DNA of 64,000 bases from assembly GCF_026212465.1 (NCBI RefSeq), contig NC_080050.1, positions 3,720,644 through 3,784,643 on the forward strand, in the 5' to 3' direction. The notes under the pieces were generated by a model, which was not told where the DNA came from, ran no database searches, and was given only the letters and a program-made list of their open reading frames with translations. This document shows, piece by piece, positions 27,577-40,256 of the stretch; positions within the stretch are counted from its first letter, which is position 1, and each line of letters starts with the position of its first letter. This stretch comes from Amaranthus tricolor. Taxonomy: Eukaryota; Streptophyta; Magnoliopsida; Caryophyllales; Amaranthaceae. Both the position numbers and the translations under genes were made by a program.

Positions 27577-30500
27577 TCACTGAGAAGCCTTGACCTTTGA
27601 CCTGTAAAGAAGCTTCTTCTTCTTAGAAGTTTGGTTGTCAATGGTGATCACAATTTTTCCAGGCTCACTGACTTTGAATGTGTCGCATATTATTGGCTCG
27701 TCACTTGGTACAATCTTCTTTGGCTTGGCAATGTTTAGGGTGTATCCTCCTTCTTTCGAAGGCGAAAACTCGGCTCCATAGCTTACATCCCATCCCATTA
27801 CTCTTAGCTCCCATAGAAACTCGGATTCCTACATTGCACAACATTGAATCAATTGGTTAAGCCGGAAATGGAAACGATAGATAGATAGATAGACGGAGAG
27901 AATTTATGTGAACGTTCGCTAAAGTCGACCTGATTTGATAGAATTAAGGCTTTAGCATGATTCTATTTGTTGTTGTTTGCGTATTTGTAAGCTATTCTGG
28001 GGCTTCATCCATCAGCTTAAGTTTTTGATTGAATTGTTTCTTTGATACAGTATCAGAAGTTTATTAGTAGTCAGCGTGATGAAAGGTCACGAATTTAAAT
28101 CTTAACCATCCTTCGTTTAAAGCGGAATAATCAACCTCAAGTATGAGGAGGGCATGAGGGTGCGTGTTAGATTATAGAGAGGTATGTAACTTATTAATTT
28201 CAACCATCAGCACAAGTTAAGCAGAAATGGAAACGATAGATGAAGAAAATTTATGTGAACGTTCACTAAAAGTCGCCCTCAGAATTATCAATTAAGGCTT
28301 AGCATGATTGTATTTGTTTTTAATGTAGAAATAGCCAATATTCTTTTAAAAGCGTATCGAGTCTTAAAAATATTTGTGAAATTTGAATCCGCCACTGACG
28401 GATATTCAAGGACAAGAGTACCTCAGAAAAGGAGAATTCAATGGGATGTTTACTGCCAGGCTTGATGGTAACTTCAGTAACAGGATCAGCAGTAGAAAAC
28501 TCATGTTCACCAGACTTACTGTGCCCACCAAACTGAACAGGGACTTGCTCAGGTGCTATGTACCTGTTTTTTTATTTTAATTTTCAATCATTAATAATTG
28601 GGATAAAGAGGGAAAAAAAAAGTGTCAGAAAGAGACAAATTTACTGACCTGAAAAGGGTTTCAGCAGTTTTAGATGGGCTTGCAAACACAAACTTGCTCT
28701 TGCTTCTTGGGGTGAACACAGTTAAGTAGATCCAGTTGTAGGCCAAATACCACCATGAAACATTGATACACAACTATAATTTCCCAAAAAGAATATACAA
28801 ACATATTAGATTTAGATTGTGAAAAAAATTCCATCTTGGGCAAATTCCATATAAATCAATGCTAAATGATCATACTTCTTACGTGCTATTAATGGTAAAG
28901 TATATTGATTGAAATTCTCAAAAAAATTTCAAACTTAGCAAAACTCACATCAAAAAAATCATAAAAATCACATATATCAATGAAAAAAATGATAAAGTTG
29001 CAATCTTGAGCAAAACCCACATCATAATTCAATCTTAAACAAAACCCACATCATAATTCAATCTTAAACAAAACCCACATTATAATTCATGCTAAAATCA
29101 CAAATTAATCAAAAAGTTTCAATTTTCAACAAACCCCATCATAATTCATGCTTAAAACATGAATTAACAATAAAGTTTCAATCAAAACCCACATCATAAT
29201 TCATGCTAGAACACAAATTAATCACAAAGTTTCAATTTGAACCAAAACCCATGTCACAATTCATGGTAAAAAGACAAATCAATCAAAAAGTTTCAATATT
29301 TAACAAAACCCGAATCAAAATAAATGAAAAAACACAAAATTCAAAGGAAAACATACCTGTTTAGCAGCAAATTCAGGGTAATTATCCTGAAGAATCTGAA
29401 GAAACTTATCAATAACCTTATAAAGATCCCTCTTCCCATACCCAGGAGAATTCTTCAAATCATTAACAAGAACAAAAGAATTAATCCCTTTAGGACTAAA
29501 ATCAAGTGTTCTAATAGTCTTCTCAAGAAACTGAATCAACCATCTTAAAAACTTCTTCCTTTTCTCAGCATCAGAAAAAGTATTTTGATAAAGTTCCTTA
29601 TTCTGAAACTCACCAAACACATTATAACAAACAGGACGACCTTCTTTATCAATTCCATGAGTAAACACAACTTTCTCATAATCATTCCCAAGATCTTCAT
29701 CAAGTAATGAATCAACATCAAATTCCTTCCTCCATCTTACAGTGTTCTTGATCATAATAAAAGCTTCCTTTACTTTGAAATCCCTTGCTCTTAAGAATTT
29801 TAGAAGAATCACATCAGTTCTTTCATCAGCAAGTAAAGGAATTCCCCATATAGAAACTTCTTCCGGCTCTTTTGCTGGTTCTGGTGTTGGATTCTCCTCC
29901 TCTTTTGGTGGTTCCTCCATTGTTGGAGCTTCCTCTGTTTCTGGGGTTGCTGTTACTTCCACAACAATGGTTTCTTTTATGTCTTCCACTGTTTTTTCTT
30001 CCTCTTCTTTCTTCTCCTCTGTTACAACCACCTCTTCTTCCTTCTTGGGTTCCTCTGTTTTCGGGGGTTCCTCTGTTTTAGGAGGTTCCTCTGTTTTAGG
30101 TGTTTCCTCTGTTTTAGAAACTTCCTCTGTTTTCGGAGCTTCCTCTGTTTTAGCAGCTTCATCTGTTTTTGACGGCTCCTCGGGTTTGGGTTCAGGCTCG
30201 GATTTGGTTTCGGGCTTCACAGCGGGCTCTTCAACAGGGGCTTGTTCTTCTTCTTTCTTCTCTTCCTTCTTTTCTTCAGTCTTCGATGTAGGAGAAGAGA
30301 AGTCATGATTCTGAAGAGCTTCTAGAATAAGTTTCTTCAAATCTTCTAAAGCTTTCCGCTGAGACTCAGGAAGTTCACTAACAACATTAGTCTCTTCCTT
30401 AAACGAGACCTGTTGAGCAATCTTCTGTTCCTCAGATGAAACCTCAGTAGAATCAGCTAATTTCTCAGCAGATTCAACAGTTTTTTCAGGATCAACAGAT

Positions 30501-30610
30501 TCAACTACAGGTTTTTCAGCTTCAGGCTGTGAAACTTCCTGTTTCTCAGCTTCTTGTACAACAACTTCTTCAACTACAGCTGTTTCTGGCTTATGGGTTT
30601 CTTCCGCCAT
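27577..30610 (-). CDS. Patellin-like SEC14/GOLD protein 2
   Basis: Four exons are inferred on the minus strand: 30610-29357, 28773-28649, 28563-28422 and 27828-27577, giving 590 residues. Exon 2 (125 nt), exon 4 (252 nt) and all phases equal those of patellin gene 1. Residues 1-250 are acidic and disordered, with a KTEExP-like repeat at about 148-190 and the conserved VSFKEETNVVSEL patch at 68-80. SIWGIPLLADERTDVILLKF is at 253-272. The SEC14 domain follows (KFLRWLIQFLEK, NDLKNSPGYGKRDL, INVSWWYLAY), then PEQVPVQFGG and the GOLD domain (ELRVMGWDVSYGAEFSP to KKKKLLYRSKV). Expected role is phosphoinositide binding in membrane trafficking. The SEC14 end is more diverged than in gene 1 (VSWWYLAYNWIY). 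No frame damage is seen. Confidence 0.9.
29009..29330. repeat. Degenerate minisatellite in patellin 2 intron 1
   Basis: Two units of about 31 bp (CAAAACCCACATCATAATTC, then AATCTTAAA) are followed by about five units of 55-60 bp sharing CAAAACCCACATCATAATTC and AATCAAAAAGTTTCAAT. It ends just before the exon 1 donor. Confidence 0.75.
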
Positions 30611-31909
30611 GGATGAATATTATTAGATCTTCACAAGCTTTTTTTTTTTGTTTCTGGGTTTTTGGGTATGAGAGAATTGAAAGAAAAAAAAGATGGTTTT
30701 GGTGAGGAATTTTAGTGGGAATCGAAGAGGAAGAAGAGATGGGTTTAATAGTAAGGAGGGGAGAGAAAAGGTGGTGAACGTTAGAGAAAAGGGGGGGAGA
30801 GAGAGAGAGAAACAGACTGTCAGAAATGGATTGCCAGCTAGAAATGGGGAATTTGTAGGACCCGCTTCCACGGCTATATTTCTCATTATTATGTACTAAC
30901 TAATTTTCTATAAATAAATATGCTAATTGCTAGTGGTAAATGGTAATTACCTAATTGGTAAAATATGTAATATTTATCTGGAAAATTGAATATTATCTTA
31001 GTAAGAAGGTAAATGAAAGTACTTTTTCTGGTTTTTTTATAGTTGGTAACTGATCTTATTTTATATATATTTCTCTATGTATGATGCAAAACATAATCAA
31101 GTGTGATTTTGTTTGATTCGTCTTAATGCGTATTTTCAAAATCTTAACTTTTTAGAATTTTTTATCATATGAAATTAAAGATTTTGATTAAAATCATGCA
31201 TTAAATAGCGTAAAAAATAAAAGTGTAGCAACTATGGAAATATGATTTTTTTCTTTCAAAAATAAAATTTTTAAAGTTGCATTGGTTAATTATATGATTG
31301 TTAATTTGGGAATTTTTTATGAAACCTTACTTTTATAATTTATGTGAGATAATTTTTTATAATTACTTTACTTATTTAACTAATTGATAGAAGAATAATT
31401 CTATATCAAAAAATTCATTTCCAAAAAATTTATATATGAGAAAATATTTTTTTAAATTATAATCATCATTAACTTAATATTCCGCTCAAAAATAAAGTAT
31501 GGGTGAGAAAGATTACGAATAAATCATATTTGTACATCCTTCAAAGAAAGGGTTAGAGAAATATTGTAAAATTATATAGGAGATAAATAAAGAAAATGAC
31601 AAAAATCAAATCTATTGTCTTACCTAAATTTTATACATTTAGACCTATTTAAACTTTCAGATTATTGCCTTTTCTATATTATCAATCAATTCATTTGATA
31701 GAAAATTTAGTAATTGCGGAAAAAGCTTATATATTTGGAGTAAAGAAAAATGTACCTAGCTCTTTGTATTATTTACCTAATGTTGATTCATTTTAATTTA
31801 ATTGCAAGTTTTAATTGGCCTATTTTTAGAAGTACAATTTTGTTATCAGGGGTATATCAATCAAATCAAGTTCTAGTAGAATAAAATAAATATTTTGGAA
31901 AATTTAATC

Positions 31910-31913
<4 letters not shown>
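30611..31913. other. Upstream region of patellin gene 2
   Basis: The 290 bp next to the ATG are, on the gene strand, pyrimidine-rich with a CT-repeat at about 30797-30811, as is common in plant leaders and promoters. Beyond 30900 the sequence is AT-rich with no ORF. Confidence 0.5.

Positions 31914-31999
<86 letters not shown>
31914..31999. repeat. (AT)n microsatellite
   Basis: About 85 bp of pure AT dinucleotides. Confidence 0.95.
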
Positions 32000-32000
<1 letters not shown>

Positions 32001-33180
32001 CACCCTCTAATCAGTACTTTAATTAAAATATTTGTGCAATGTTTTTGAAAAATTGATAGTATTAATCCAAATTTTTGTTTATGTTTTTGAAATAAACTCT
32101 ACAATTAGTTAACTTTAAATATCATTTTATTAAGGAAAAAATATCGAAAATAATCCAAATTTTTACTCATATGATATGAATAATCTCATCTAATGATTAT
32201 TTTGTAATACTCTCATCGTTAATATGTATTTGCTCACAGATATCTGGTGTGGGAGGAGAGGAGTGAGATGGTGGTGGTTCAGAGGGTGGGGCTGCAGTAC
32301 AGTAGTTCATATTAATAGGTAAATAATGAAAGGTCAAATTTTTCAACAACTTTTTCAATTATCAATTTAACTATAGTTCTCTAAAAAGTCTTGACTTTGT
32401 ATTTTAAAAAAATGTTTGAATTATTAATATCAAATTTCACTTCTTTTAATAAAAAATAAATTTATGTATAAGCATGTTAATAATTTATTTTTTTAATAAT
32501 TACCCTTTTCAAAACACGTATATGGATAGATATTTTTAACATATCTTTAATTATACAAATATAAAATTTATATACAAAAATATGTTTGAAACCATATACT
32601 AAGACTAATCTGATATGAATACATGAAGCAAACTGGTGACTTGTGAATGTAAAAGACTAAGAGTCAAAGTATTGTAATTATAAAGAAATAGCTAATATAA
32701 GTAATAACATAAATATTTATTGCGTGTATAAAAACTGCAATCGATGTATATATTTTTAATATGAAAGTACATACAAAATAAATTTATAACAAATATTCAA
32801 TTTATTATTATTATAAAATTATAATATTTGAAATACCGATCATATATTGTTTATAACAACATAATGGTAAATATAAAAAATTGATAGAAATATATGTACT
32901 TCATTAAGACTTAAAAATACATTTTTATAAATTACACTCTTGTGGTTCTAAACTGCTAATGTGAGTTAAGGTTAATATAAAATTTGTATGTTTAATTAAT
33001 TAATTATTATATATATACTACATACTTCAGTTGATATATGAAAAAAGTGCGACTTGAGTTATGCTACTCTTAAGTCATGTATATGACCAATTGAAGTGTA
33101 GAAGAATTTTAGACTTAAAGGTTAGAAGTAACAACTTTAATTGCTAGACCTTAAGCATGTATTTTGATGATGGTAAAGGA
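32000..33180. other. Intergenic, no gene seen
   Basis: AT-rich, without a supported ORF or a repeat that I can name. Confidence 0.6.
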
Positions 33181-33224
33181 TCTCCAAGTCATAGAAATAG
33201 TACACACACATTGTGTGGATGGAA

Positions 33225-33790
33225 AAAGTAAATGGTATGCTTTGTTGAGGGATTGACCTTAATCACCAAGGCAATAGTACATAAAACACCTGTTAGATGG
33301 TTTGGGTATAATGAGGGGACCATAGGGGACAAAAGGGACACACGGCAAGCAAGAAACGAAGAACAGCACAAGCCCTTTCAGGGCACTCGACCGAGCAAGG
33401 GTTGAGCAAAGCTTTCGTCACCTTTATCATGATCTGCTGCTGTTTTCTGTATTGTATATTTTACCTATATATATCTGTATTGTTGTATGTTGTAGTGTGT
33501 AAAGCCAAGCAGTCAGACTATAAGCTTGAGCCTCCCATACTATCCTTACCACACATATCTTTATACTCTAATCATGTATAGCTCACCCTCAACTCCATTA
33601 ATGTAATTATTTCAATATTGTAATGAGCTTTTAAGCTCCTATATCCTTTAAATATATGATAATATACTAGCCTAGGATGGTGGGTGTAGCCTCATTAATG
33701 GTGAACCACGTTAATTCATATATAGTGTTAATGTTTGCATTACTTTTATTGCTTAAAAACACCTTAATACTTGCATGTGGTATGTTTCAT
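33225..33790 (+). repeat. Possible solo LTR of a Copia-type element
   Basis: Composition changes to a mixed sequence with a promoter-like TATATATATCT near 33466, a GTGTGTAAAG leader-like stretch and GGTGAACCACGTTAAT near 33699, which resembles the U5 end of plant Copia LTRs. I found no TG/CA borders or target duplication, so borders are approximate. Confidence 0.3.
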
Positions 33791-34195
33791 AGCGCCTTTA
33801 AGCTATGATCATTAACCTTTTTTGCCATGTTTAGGCCCACACTTCCACATTGGTTAATCGTTAGTCTACTCTAATAATACATATTTATTCAGTAGAGAAA
33901 AAAATTATGAAAATGTCACTAAAATTATGACAATTAACTATTGTAATTCATTGAGACTTTATTATACATATTAAATTTTTTGATTCGATTACACCCAATG
34001 TTTAATTATACCTTGATGTGATTCTTAGTCTCATTCTTACTCAAAGGGGCCATTTTTACTTCCTTAACTCACATTACTATGTATACTAAAAGAATTATTT
34101 ATGTCCCTTGAGGAACTAGGTTAAATATGCATTTCAAAAACTAAAAGTTTAAGCCTCCAAAGTCATGATTGTAATAATTTACAAAATTGAATCTT

Positions 34196-34315
34196 TTTTG
34201 AGTTGAGAGACTCGTTGGCCCACAATCTATTTTATGGATATGGGTTGTCATTTTTATTTCGTTCCAAGACCCTGATCATAATTCCTATAAGCGGGATATA
34301 CCAAATTTGATGATG
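34196..34315 (+). repeat. SINE-like repeat, copy 3
   Basis: Aligns with 24847-24962: GAGTTGAGAGACTCGTTGGCC, ATGGGTTGTC, ACCCTGATCATAATTCCTAT and AGCGGGATATACC, then GATGATGA. Confidence 0.4.
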
Positions 34316-35620
34316 AAGGAAAAGACTCAAGTAGAACTGACTTTGAAATTTGAGAGACATGGAGCGTAATATTAATTATAAGTTCCTTACTATTAAATAC
34401 ACATAAAAAAAAATCGATATTTATACTTATGAGCACTTAGGTTTGGATAGATTGCCTTTTGTTTTTCTAATATTTTTGGATGGACTTGGGACACCAGCCC
34501 AACTTACCCGTTACAGGATTTGACTCTAAACTGAGATGAGATTAAAATGTTATTCGCTTTTCAACTGGGACATAACTCGATTCTCAATTTAAAAAGATAA
34601 AATTAAATTAAGAAAAGGCTAAGTCGTTTTCCAATCGTTGCTTTAGCCGAATGGTTTAATTAGAAAACTTATAAATAATCACGCAAGTAATGAAGAATCT
34701 GTTTACTTTTGGTGTTCACGTTGATTTTTCTTAGCTTCATGCCCTCATCATGACTAACAAATGTGCTGTATCATGCGCTATTCCAATTGCTGCTTGAATT
34801 CCGTAAACCTAACTTTACTAACAAATAATAATTAACATTATGTTTCATCATGAATTCAATTATTTTAATTAATAACTATGTCTCTAATCAAAGATTACCT
34901 TTCTCTTTGAATATACTACAATATGAAAATCAAAATAATAGCTTTTTACATATACTTCATCTGATTTTAATAGTTGTTATATTTTTATTTTTTAATTTGA
35001 TTCTAACTATTTACTTAAATTTTTGATTAAATGGATTTTTTGATGCTAATAAATAGAAAATACATAAGAAAAAAATATATTTAACTGAAATCTTATTTGT
35101 TTCATAATGTAAATAATTAGTTTTTACTGGTGTCTCATAATATTTACTCCTATTAAAGATATATGTGATTATAGTTGAGCATTATCAAAATATACAAAAC
35201 TCCAAATGATTCAAGTATTGATATATGAAAAAGTATTATATCATACTAATTTGAATTTGTAAAAGGTAATGTTTTATTAGTTCACTATATGTTTATTAAA
35301 ATAATTTTATTTTTATTGATTAATATAGTTTTTTTTATCTTCTTTGAACTCTATATCTACTTACAAGCCATATCTTTAACTGAAAATTTGGATTGTCTAG
35401 TTTATTTTTAGCCCCAAAGCAAAAGATAAAAAAAGTCTCTAAAAATTCAAGGTATAATAAATAAATAAGAGTACTCCTTTTATTTTGTATTGTTGATATT
35501 TTGACTATTTTTGACTATTTGATAAAAAAATCTTCTAATAACTTATACATCTATTATATACCAAAAATGCAAATTAAACCTAAATTTAATTCAAATTAAT
35601 ATTAATCTTGTACATAAAAA
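34316..35620. other. Intergenic, AT-rich, no gene seen
   Basis: No supported ORF and no clear repeat structure. Confidence 0.6.
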
Positions 35621-35622
35621 TA

Positions 35623-36117
35623 CTCCCTCCGTTCTTTTCTGATCTTCCACTTTGGATTTTTCACACATATTAAGGAAGATAGAATCTTTGGGTTGTAGTG
35701 GGTATTATTTTAATTAAATAGTAGTGTGAAGTAATGATTGTATTGGAAGTATGAGGTTGTAGTGGGTATTATTTTAATTAAATAGTAGTGCGAAGTAATG
35801 ATTGTATTGGAAGTATGAGGTTGTAGTGGGTATTATTTTAATTAAATAGTAGTGCGAAGTAATGATTGTATTGGAAGTATGAGGTTGTAGTGGGTATTAT
35901 TTTAATTAAATAGTAGTGTGAAATAATGATTGTATTGAAAGTATGAGAGAGAAAATAATTATAAATAAATAAAAAGGGGTACATTAAAAGAAAAGAGGGG
36001 GTTTTAAGGGGTAAAAGTGGGATAAAAACTTTCTAAAAAAGAAAGTATTCTAAAGTGGAAAAACTTTTGAAACTACCCGTTATAGTAATGTGGAAAATAA
36101 AAAAAGAACGGAGGGAG
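35623..36117. mobile_element. Stowaway-like MITE with internal 64-bp tandem repeats
   Basis: The left end, CTCCCTCCGTTCTTTTCTGA, and the right end, whose complement reads CTCCCTCCGTTCTTTTTTTA, are inverted repeats. TA lies on both sides (35621-35622, 36118-36119). A 64-bp unit (GGTTGTAGTGGGTATTATTT, ending TTGGAAGTATGA) occurs four times head-to-tail at 35691-35946, with only a few base changes. Confidence 0.85.
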
Positions 36118-36119
36118 TA

Positions 36120-38088
36120 TATTTTTTGGACCTTCAAAGTTTGGGACCGTGATAGCTTGCCAGGCCCATATGAGGCCAAGGGCGGATGGGGCAAAGGCCA
36201 AGGGCCCATATTTCAGAAATTTGATAGGTTTAAATTTAAATATAAAAAATTAAAAGATAAAGAATTAAGAGTACTGGTAATGAGATATTATTGGCAAAGG
36301 AATGTTTGACAAATACATTAAATGAGAAAGATTTATACTCATCTTTCTAAAAATAAATGGAAATATTTTCATCTCTTATAATATTTGAAATTGAAAATTT
36401 TAATTTGTTTTATAATATTTGTAAGGATAATAAGGGCTCTTATTTTTAATCTCGCCCCTAAGCCATCGGAAATTAAAAACGAGCCTATAGCTCTGATGCT
36501 GAAAATACGTTTACTTCTCTCATGGCTTGAAATTTCACATTTATCAAATTTGAAATCCTCAATAAACAAACAAGTTAAACCAGACAAAAGATGTTCTTCA
36601 TGCTAAAAAAAGGTTTGAATGGTTACATTTATAACATTTTATTTTAAAAACATGGTGAATGTTTTAAAACGGGAAGCAAAAATAGGGAGTAGTATGTAAT
36701 TTAATCCAAATTTAGACATATAGCCGTAGGTGAATTTGTAAGCACATGTAGATTTTATTCCCATTACTCAATTAAAAAAAAAAAAAAAGAAAATTAGATT
36801 TTATTCCCTAATCAAAAATCATAAAGACAGAGTAACATGTCTGTCACACAGAAACAGATAAGGACCACTTCATGCTGACCACGACCTCCAAGATTGTCCC
36901 ATCGTCTCAAATTAAAATTATTTTCAATTTAATCCGAATTAATGTGTTTTCATTTTATTTTCACGCATTACTCTAATTTTTTCATTTTATTTTGCATATT
37001 AATTTAATTTTTTCACTTTTCTTGGTCTTTATTTTTTTTACCCCAAGTTACTCTATTGAATTCAGATGAAAAAAGTATTGGGAAAAAATTTGCTTACCAA
37101 CTAGATTAACTATTCATTTAAAATATCTGTTTCATTATAATTGCTACATTTTATTTTTTACGCAATTCAATGTGTAATTTTGATCGCTTAAATTGTAAAT
37201 TATTCTTAACTAAAAATTATAAAAATTTGATATAATAACATTATGCAATTAAACGATTCAAACAATACCTCATTTGACTATTTTTTCTTGCATATTAACG
37301 TACCACAATATATAAAATAAGCTTAAAAGATGAATAGTACATTATGTCTAATATAGAGTATTTCTGAATGAAGAAAGTATATATCTATTATTCACAAGCT
37401 AAAAATATATTTAATTATTTATTAAACTAATTATTAATTGTCACCTTACATGATGGATAGATCATAGATGTAGTTAAGTTCAAAAGTACTTCAACAGGCT
37501 GTGAACACGTGTCAAACAGTGGTACCTCCGTCTTGAAATTTTAACACCAGCCAGTCGCTTTGATTATACAAATACATTATTAAGCAATTAAAAATAATTA
37601 TTAGTACTAAGATTTTCATTAAAATTTTCAACGATTAAATTAAAAGGAGCATGACGTCAGAATGTTGATAAGCTTTTACCAGTTCATGCGACTAAAGTCA
37701 TAAAAAAGAAATTACAAAGCTGCCAACTGGTTTTTTCTTCAATGTCTTTTTTTCCCTTTAGTTTAAAATTCTATCGTTCTACTTTTTTAAATGGTTTTTG
37801 TATTTTAAAATTCAAAAATTAATTTGACCGCAATTCCTTTTTTAATAAAATATTTCCTCTATCTCATTAATTTTGTAACATATACATTTTTATTGTAAAC
37901 TTTATTAAAGAGACAGGTAGCAAATCCAATTAAGCAAAGAAAGTAAAATATTTTGGATTACTTCTCTATAATATTGGAACTTTTTAGTATTTTATTTTAA
38001 ATTTTAAAAAAAATTAGGAAATAAAAATTGTTGATTCAATTGGCAGTTCATTAGTTAGTATTTTATCAAAATTAAATAACTAAAAAAA

Positions 38089-38090
<2 letters not shown>
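36120..38090. other. Intergenic, no gene seen
   Basis: Near 36150-36480 there are GGCCAAGGGCCC-like and GGGCTCTTATTTTTAATC pieces of the kind seen in old transposon remnants. The rest is AT-rich. Short ORFs at 36055-36309 and 36385-36606 have no recognisable domain. Confidence 0.5.

Positions 38091-38185
<95 letters not shown>
38091..38185. repeat. (AT)n microsatellite
   Basis: About 95 bp of AT dinucleotides. Confidence 0.95.
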
Positions 38186-38187
<2 letters not shown>

Positions 38188-39162
38188 AGCCAATAGAGTT
38201 TTTTAATCATAAATATCTGGTAGATTAGCCGACAACGTTTTTATGAGATAGGTTAAATGTAGGACTTTAGATGCATATAATAGAATTGCAAGTAAAATAT
38301 TTTTCATTATATCTAAAATAGAATCTCATGCATATAATAACACAAAAAAGTATATGAAAGTATATGAAAATACCCTCACGGCGTAAGTTCCACCAAACAA
38401 TTGGGTATGTATGGTATGATCTACTATATGTTGGCTTACAAGTATAGAATAGATCACCTCGCATACTACTATACTAGTGTGGGATAAGAAAAATCTTTTT
38501 CTCATTAAATTATAGGTGTCATGTGAAGTATAAATAAAGAATAATAAAATAATAAAGAGCGTTATTTTGATGAATATATACATAACTATTTATATAAATT
38601 CATAAAAAATTCTTCATCATTCCATAAATAGTTACATGATCACTTTTGGTGTTCATTAACATGTCACGTTTATGACGACCTTCATTATATTTATAGTAAC
38701 TTAATATATGTTTTAATTCACTAATAGCTAAATATATAAGCAGTGTTGTAGGAACAAAAGGAGTATGATGCTAGCTCTTGGCCCTTGTAAAATACACTTT
38801 GTTTTCAAAATCATAATTATAATTTCAAAAATATTGTTGCTTGTTTTTTTAGTCTGTCTTTATATTTTGAAAATTAATTTTTTTTTTTAGTCCAGCTTAT
38901 AGACTTTATTAACATTTTATATTTTAAAAATTAGGTCACACTCCTTCTTTAATTTTATTTACATATAAATTTTAAATATTTTATCATTCTACTACCTAAA
39001 ACGAGTATAGATTGAAGTTAAGAAAAAGTCAAAATAAATAACTAAATTACTACATACACAAATTATTAACCATCTCTAATTGTACCGACCCATTATATAT
39101 TTTTAAAAATGTTATAATAGACATTAATAAGGATGTAAGTAGACATTTAAGATATTGAAAGT
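38186..39162. other. Intergenic, no gene seen
   Basis: AT-rich; no supported ORF. Confidence 0.6.
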
Positions 39163-39534
39163 AGGCCTTAAGAATACGGTAAGTAAACATTAAGGATAAT
39201 GTAAGTAGGCATTAAGAAGACGTAAATGGACATTAATCTTTTAATGGGTCGGGTTAGGCATTAAGGATACGGTAAGTAAACATTAAGGATAATGTAAGTA
39301 GGCATTAAAAAGACATAAATTGGCATTAATTTTTTAATGGGTTGGGCTAGGCATTAAGGATACGGTAAGTAAGCATTAAGGATAATGTAAGTAGGCATTA
39401 AGAATACGTAAATGGACATTAATCTTTTAATGGGTTGGGCTAGACATTCAGAATACGATAAGTAAACATTAAAAATAATATAAATAGGCATTAAAAATAC
39501 ATAAATAGACATTAATCTTTTAATAGGCTAGGCT
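39163..39534. repeat. 93-bp tandem repeat with inner subrepeats
   Basis: Starts of the AGGCATTAAGGATACGGTAA motif lie at 39163, 39256, 39349 and 39442, an exact 93-bp period, with a decayed last copy ending near 39534. Within each unit, GTAAGT/GTAAAT followed by a GGCATTAA or ACATTAA block recurs about every 20-30 bp, so the unit itself grew from a shorter repeat. Confidence 0.85.
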
Positions 39535-40178
39535 TAATTCATATAACAATGTTTCAAAGTGAAGAAATACATACGTTTCTTATTGGTCTTAAAAGTTATA
39601 ATTAATTCTAGTGTGTATGGATAAGCCTAAGATACAAATCTTATCTTCTTTATCCTTTAGCCTAAATAAAGCTAATAGTAAAAAGCATAAGATGAATTAG
39701 TATATTAATATTATTAAACTTATTTTGTTAAAGTGACTTATTTAGCATTTAGTATTGCTATTGCTTTTCTTTTGTGCATAATTATCCTTTTTACTTGAAT
39801 TGACTTTATTTCAGCTTTACTGAAATAATTAATATTAAACTTATAAATATACAATTTCATAATATTAATTAATAATCAACACACAAATCTCTTTAATGTC
39901 CAAGTAAAATTCGAATACAACTTGCTACGTTGTTGAGGCTAATGGGGTAATTATTCTCTCACGAGAATCAGATTTATTTATGTCAGTTTAAAAGCAAGTG
40001 TTATTATTTTCTAGAAAAAATTCTGAATTGGATATTTATTTAATATTTTTCGTTCTCTCAGCCTAATTCATAATAAAAAAATTAATTCTTCCTCTCCCAA
40101 GTGTTTAAATTTTAGATTTTTTTTATCTTAATGCACCTAGCGAAGAATAATTTGGAAAAAAAGTTAAATTCATTGCCT

Positions 40179-40181
<3 letters not shown>
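39535..40181. other. Intergenic, no gene seen
   Basis: AT-rich; no supported ORF. Confidence 0.6.

Positions 40182-40250
<69 letters not shown>
40182..40250. repeat. (AT)n microsatellite
   Basis: About 70 bp of AT dinucleotides. Confidence 0.95.

Positions 40251-40256
<6 letters not shown>

Noticed and set aside
29742..30308. 188-codon Ser-rich ORF on the plus strand
   Set aside because: It is the reverse strand of the acidic, repetitive patellin 2 exon 1.
33225..33790. Full LTR retrotransposon
   Set aside because: No gag/pol sequence and no second LTR are found nearby; only a possible solo LTR is reported.
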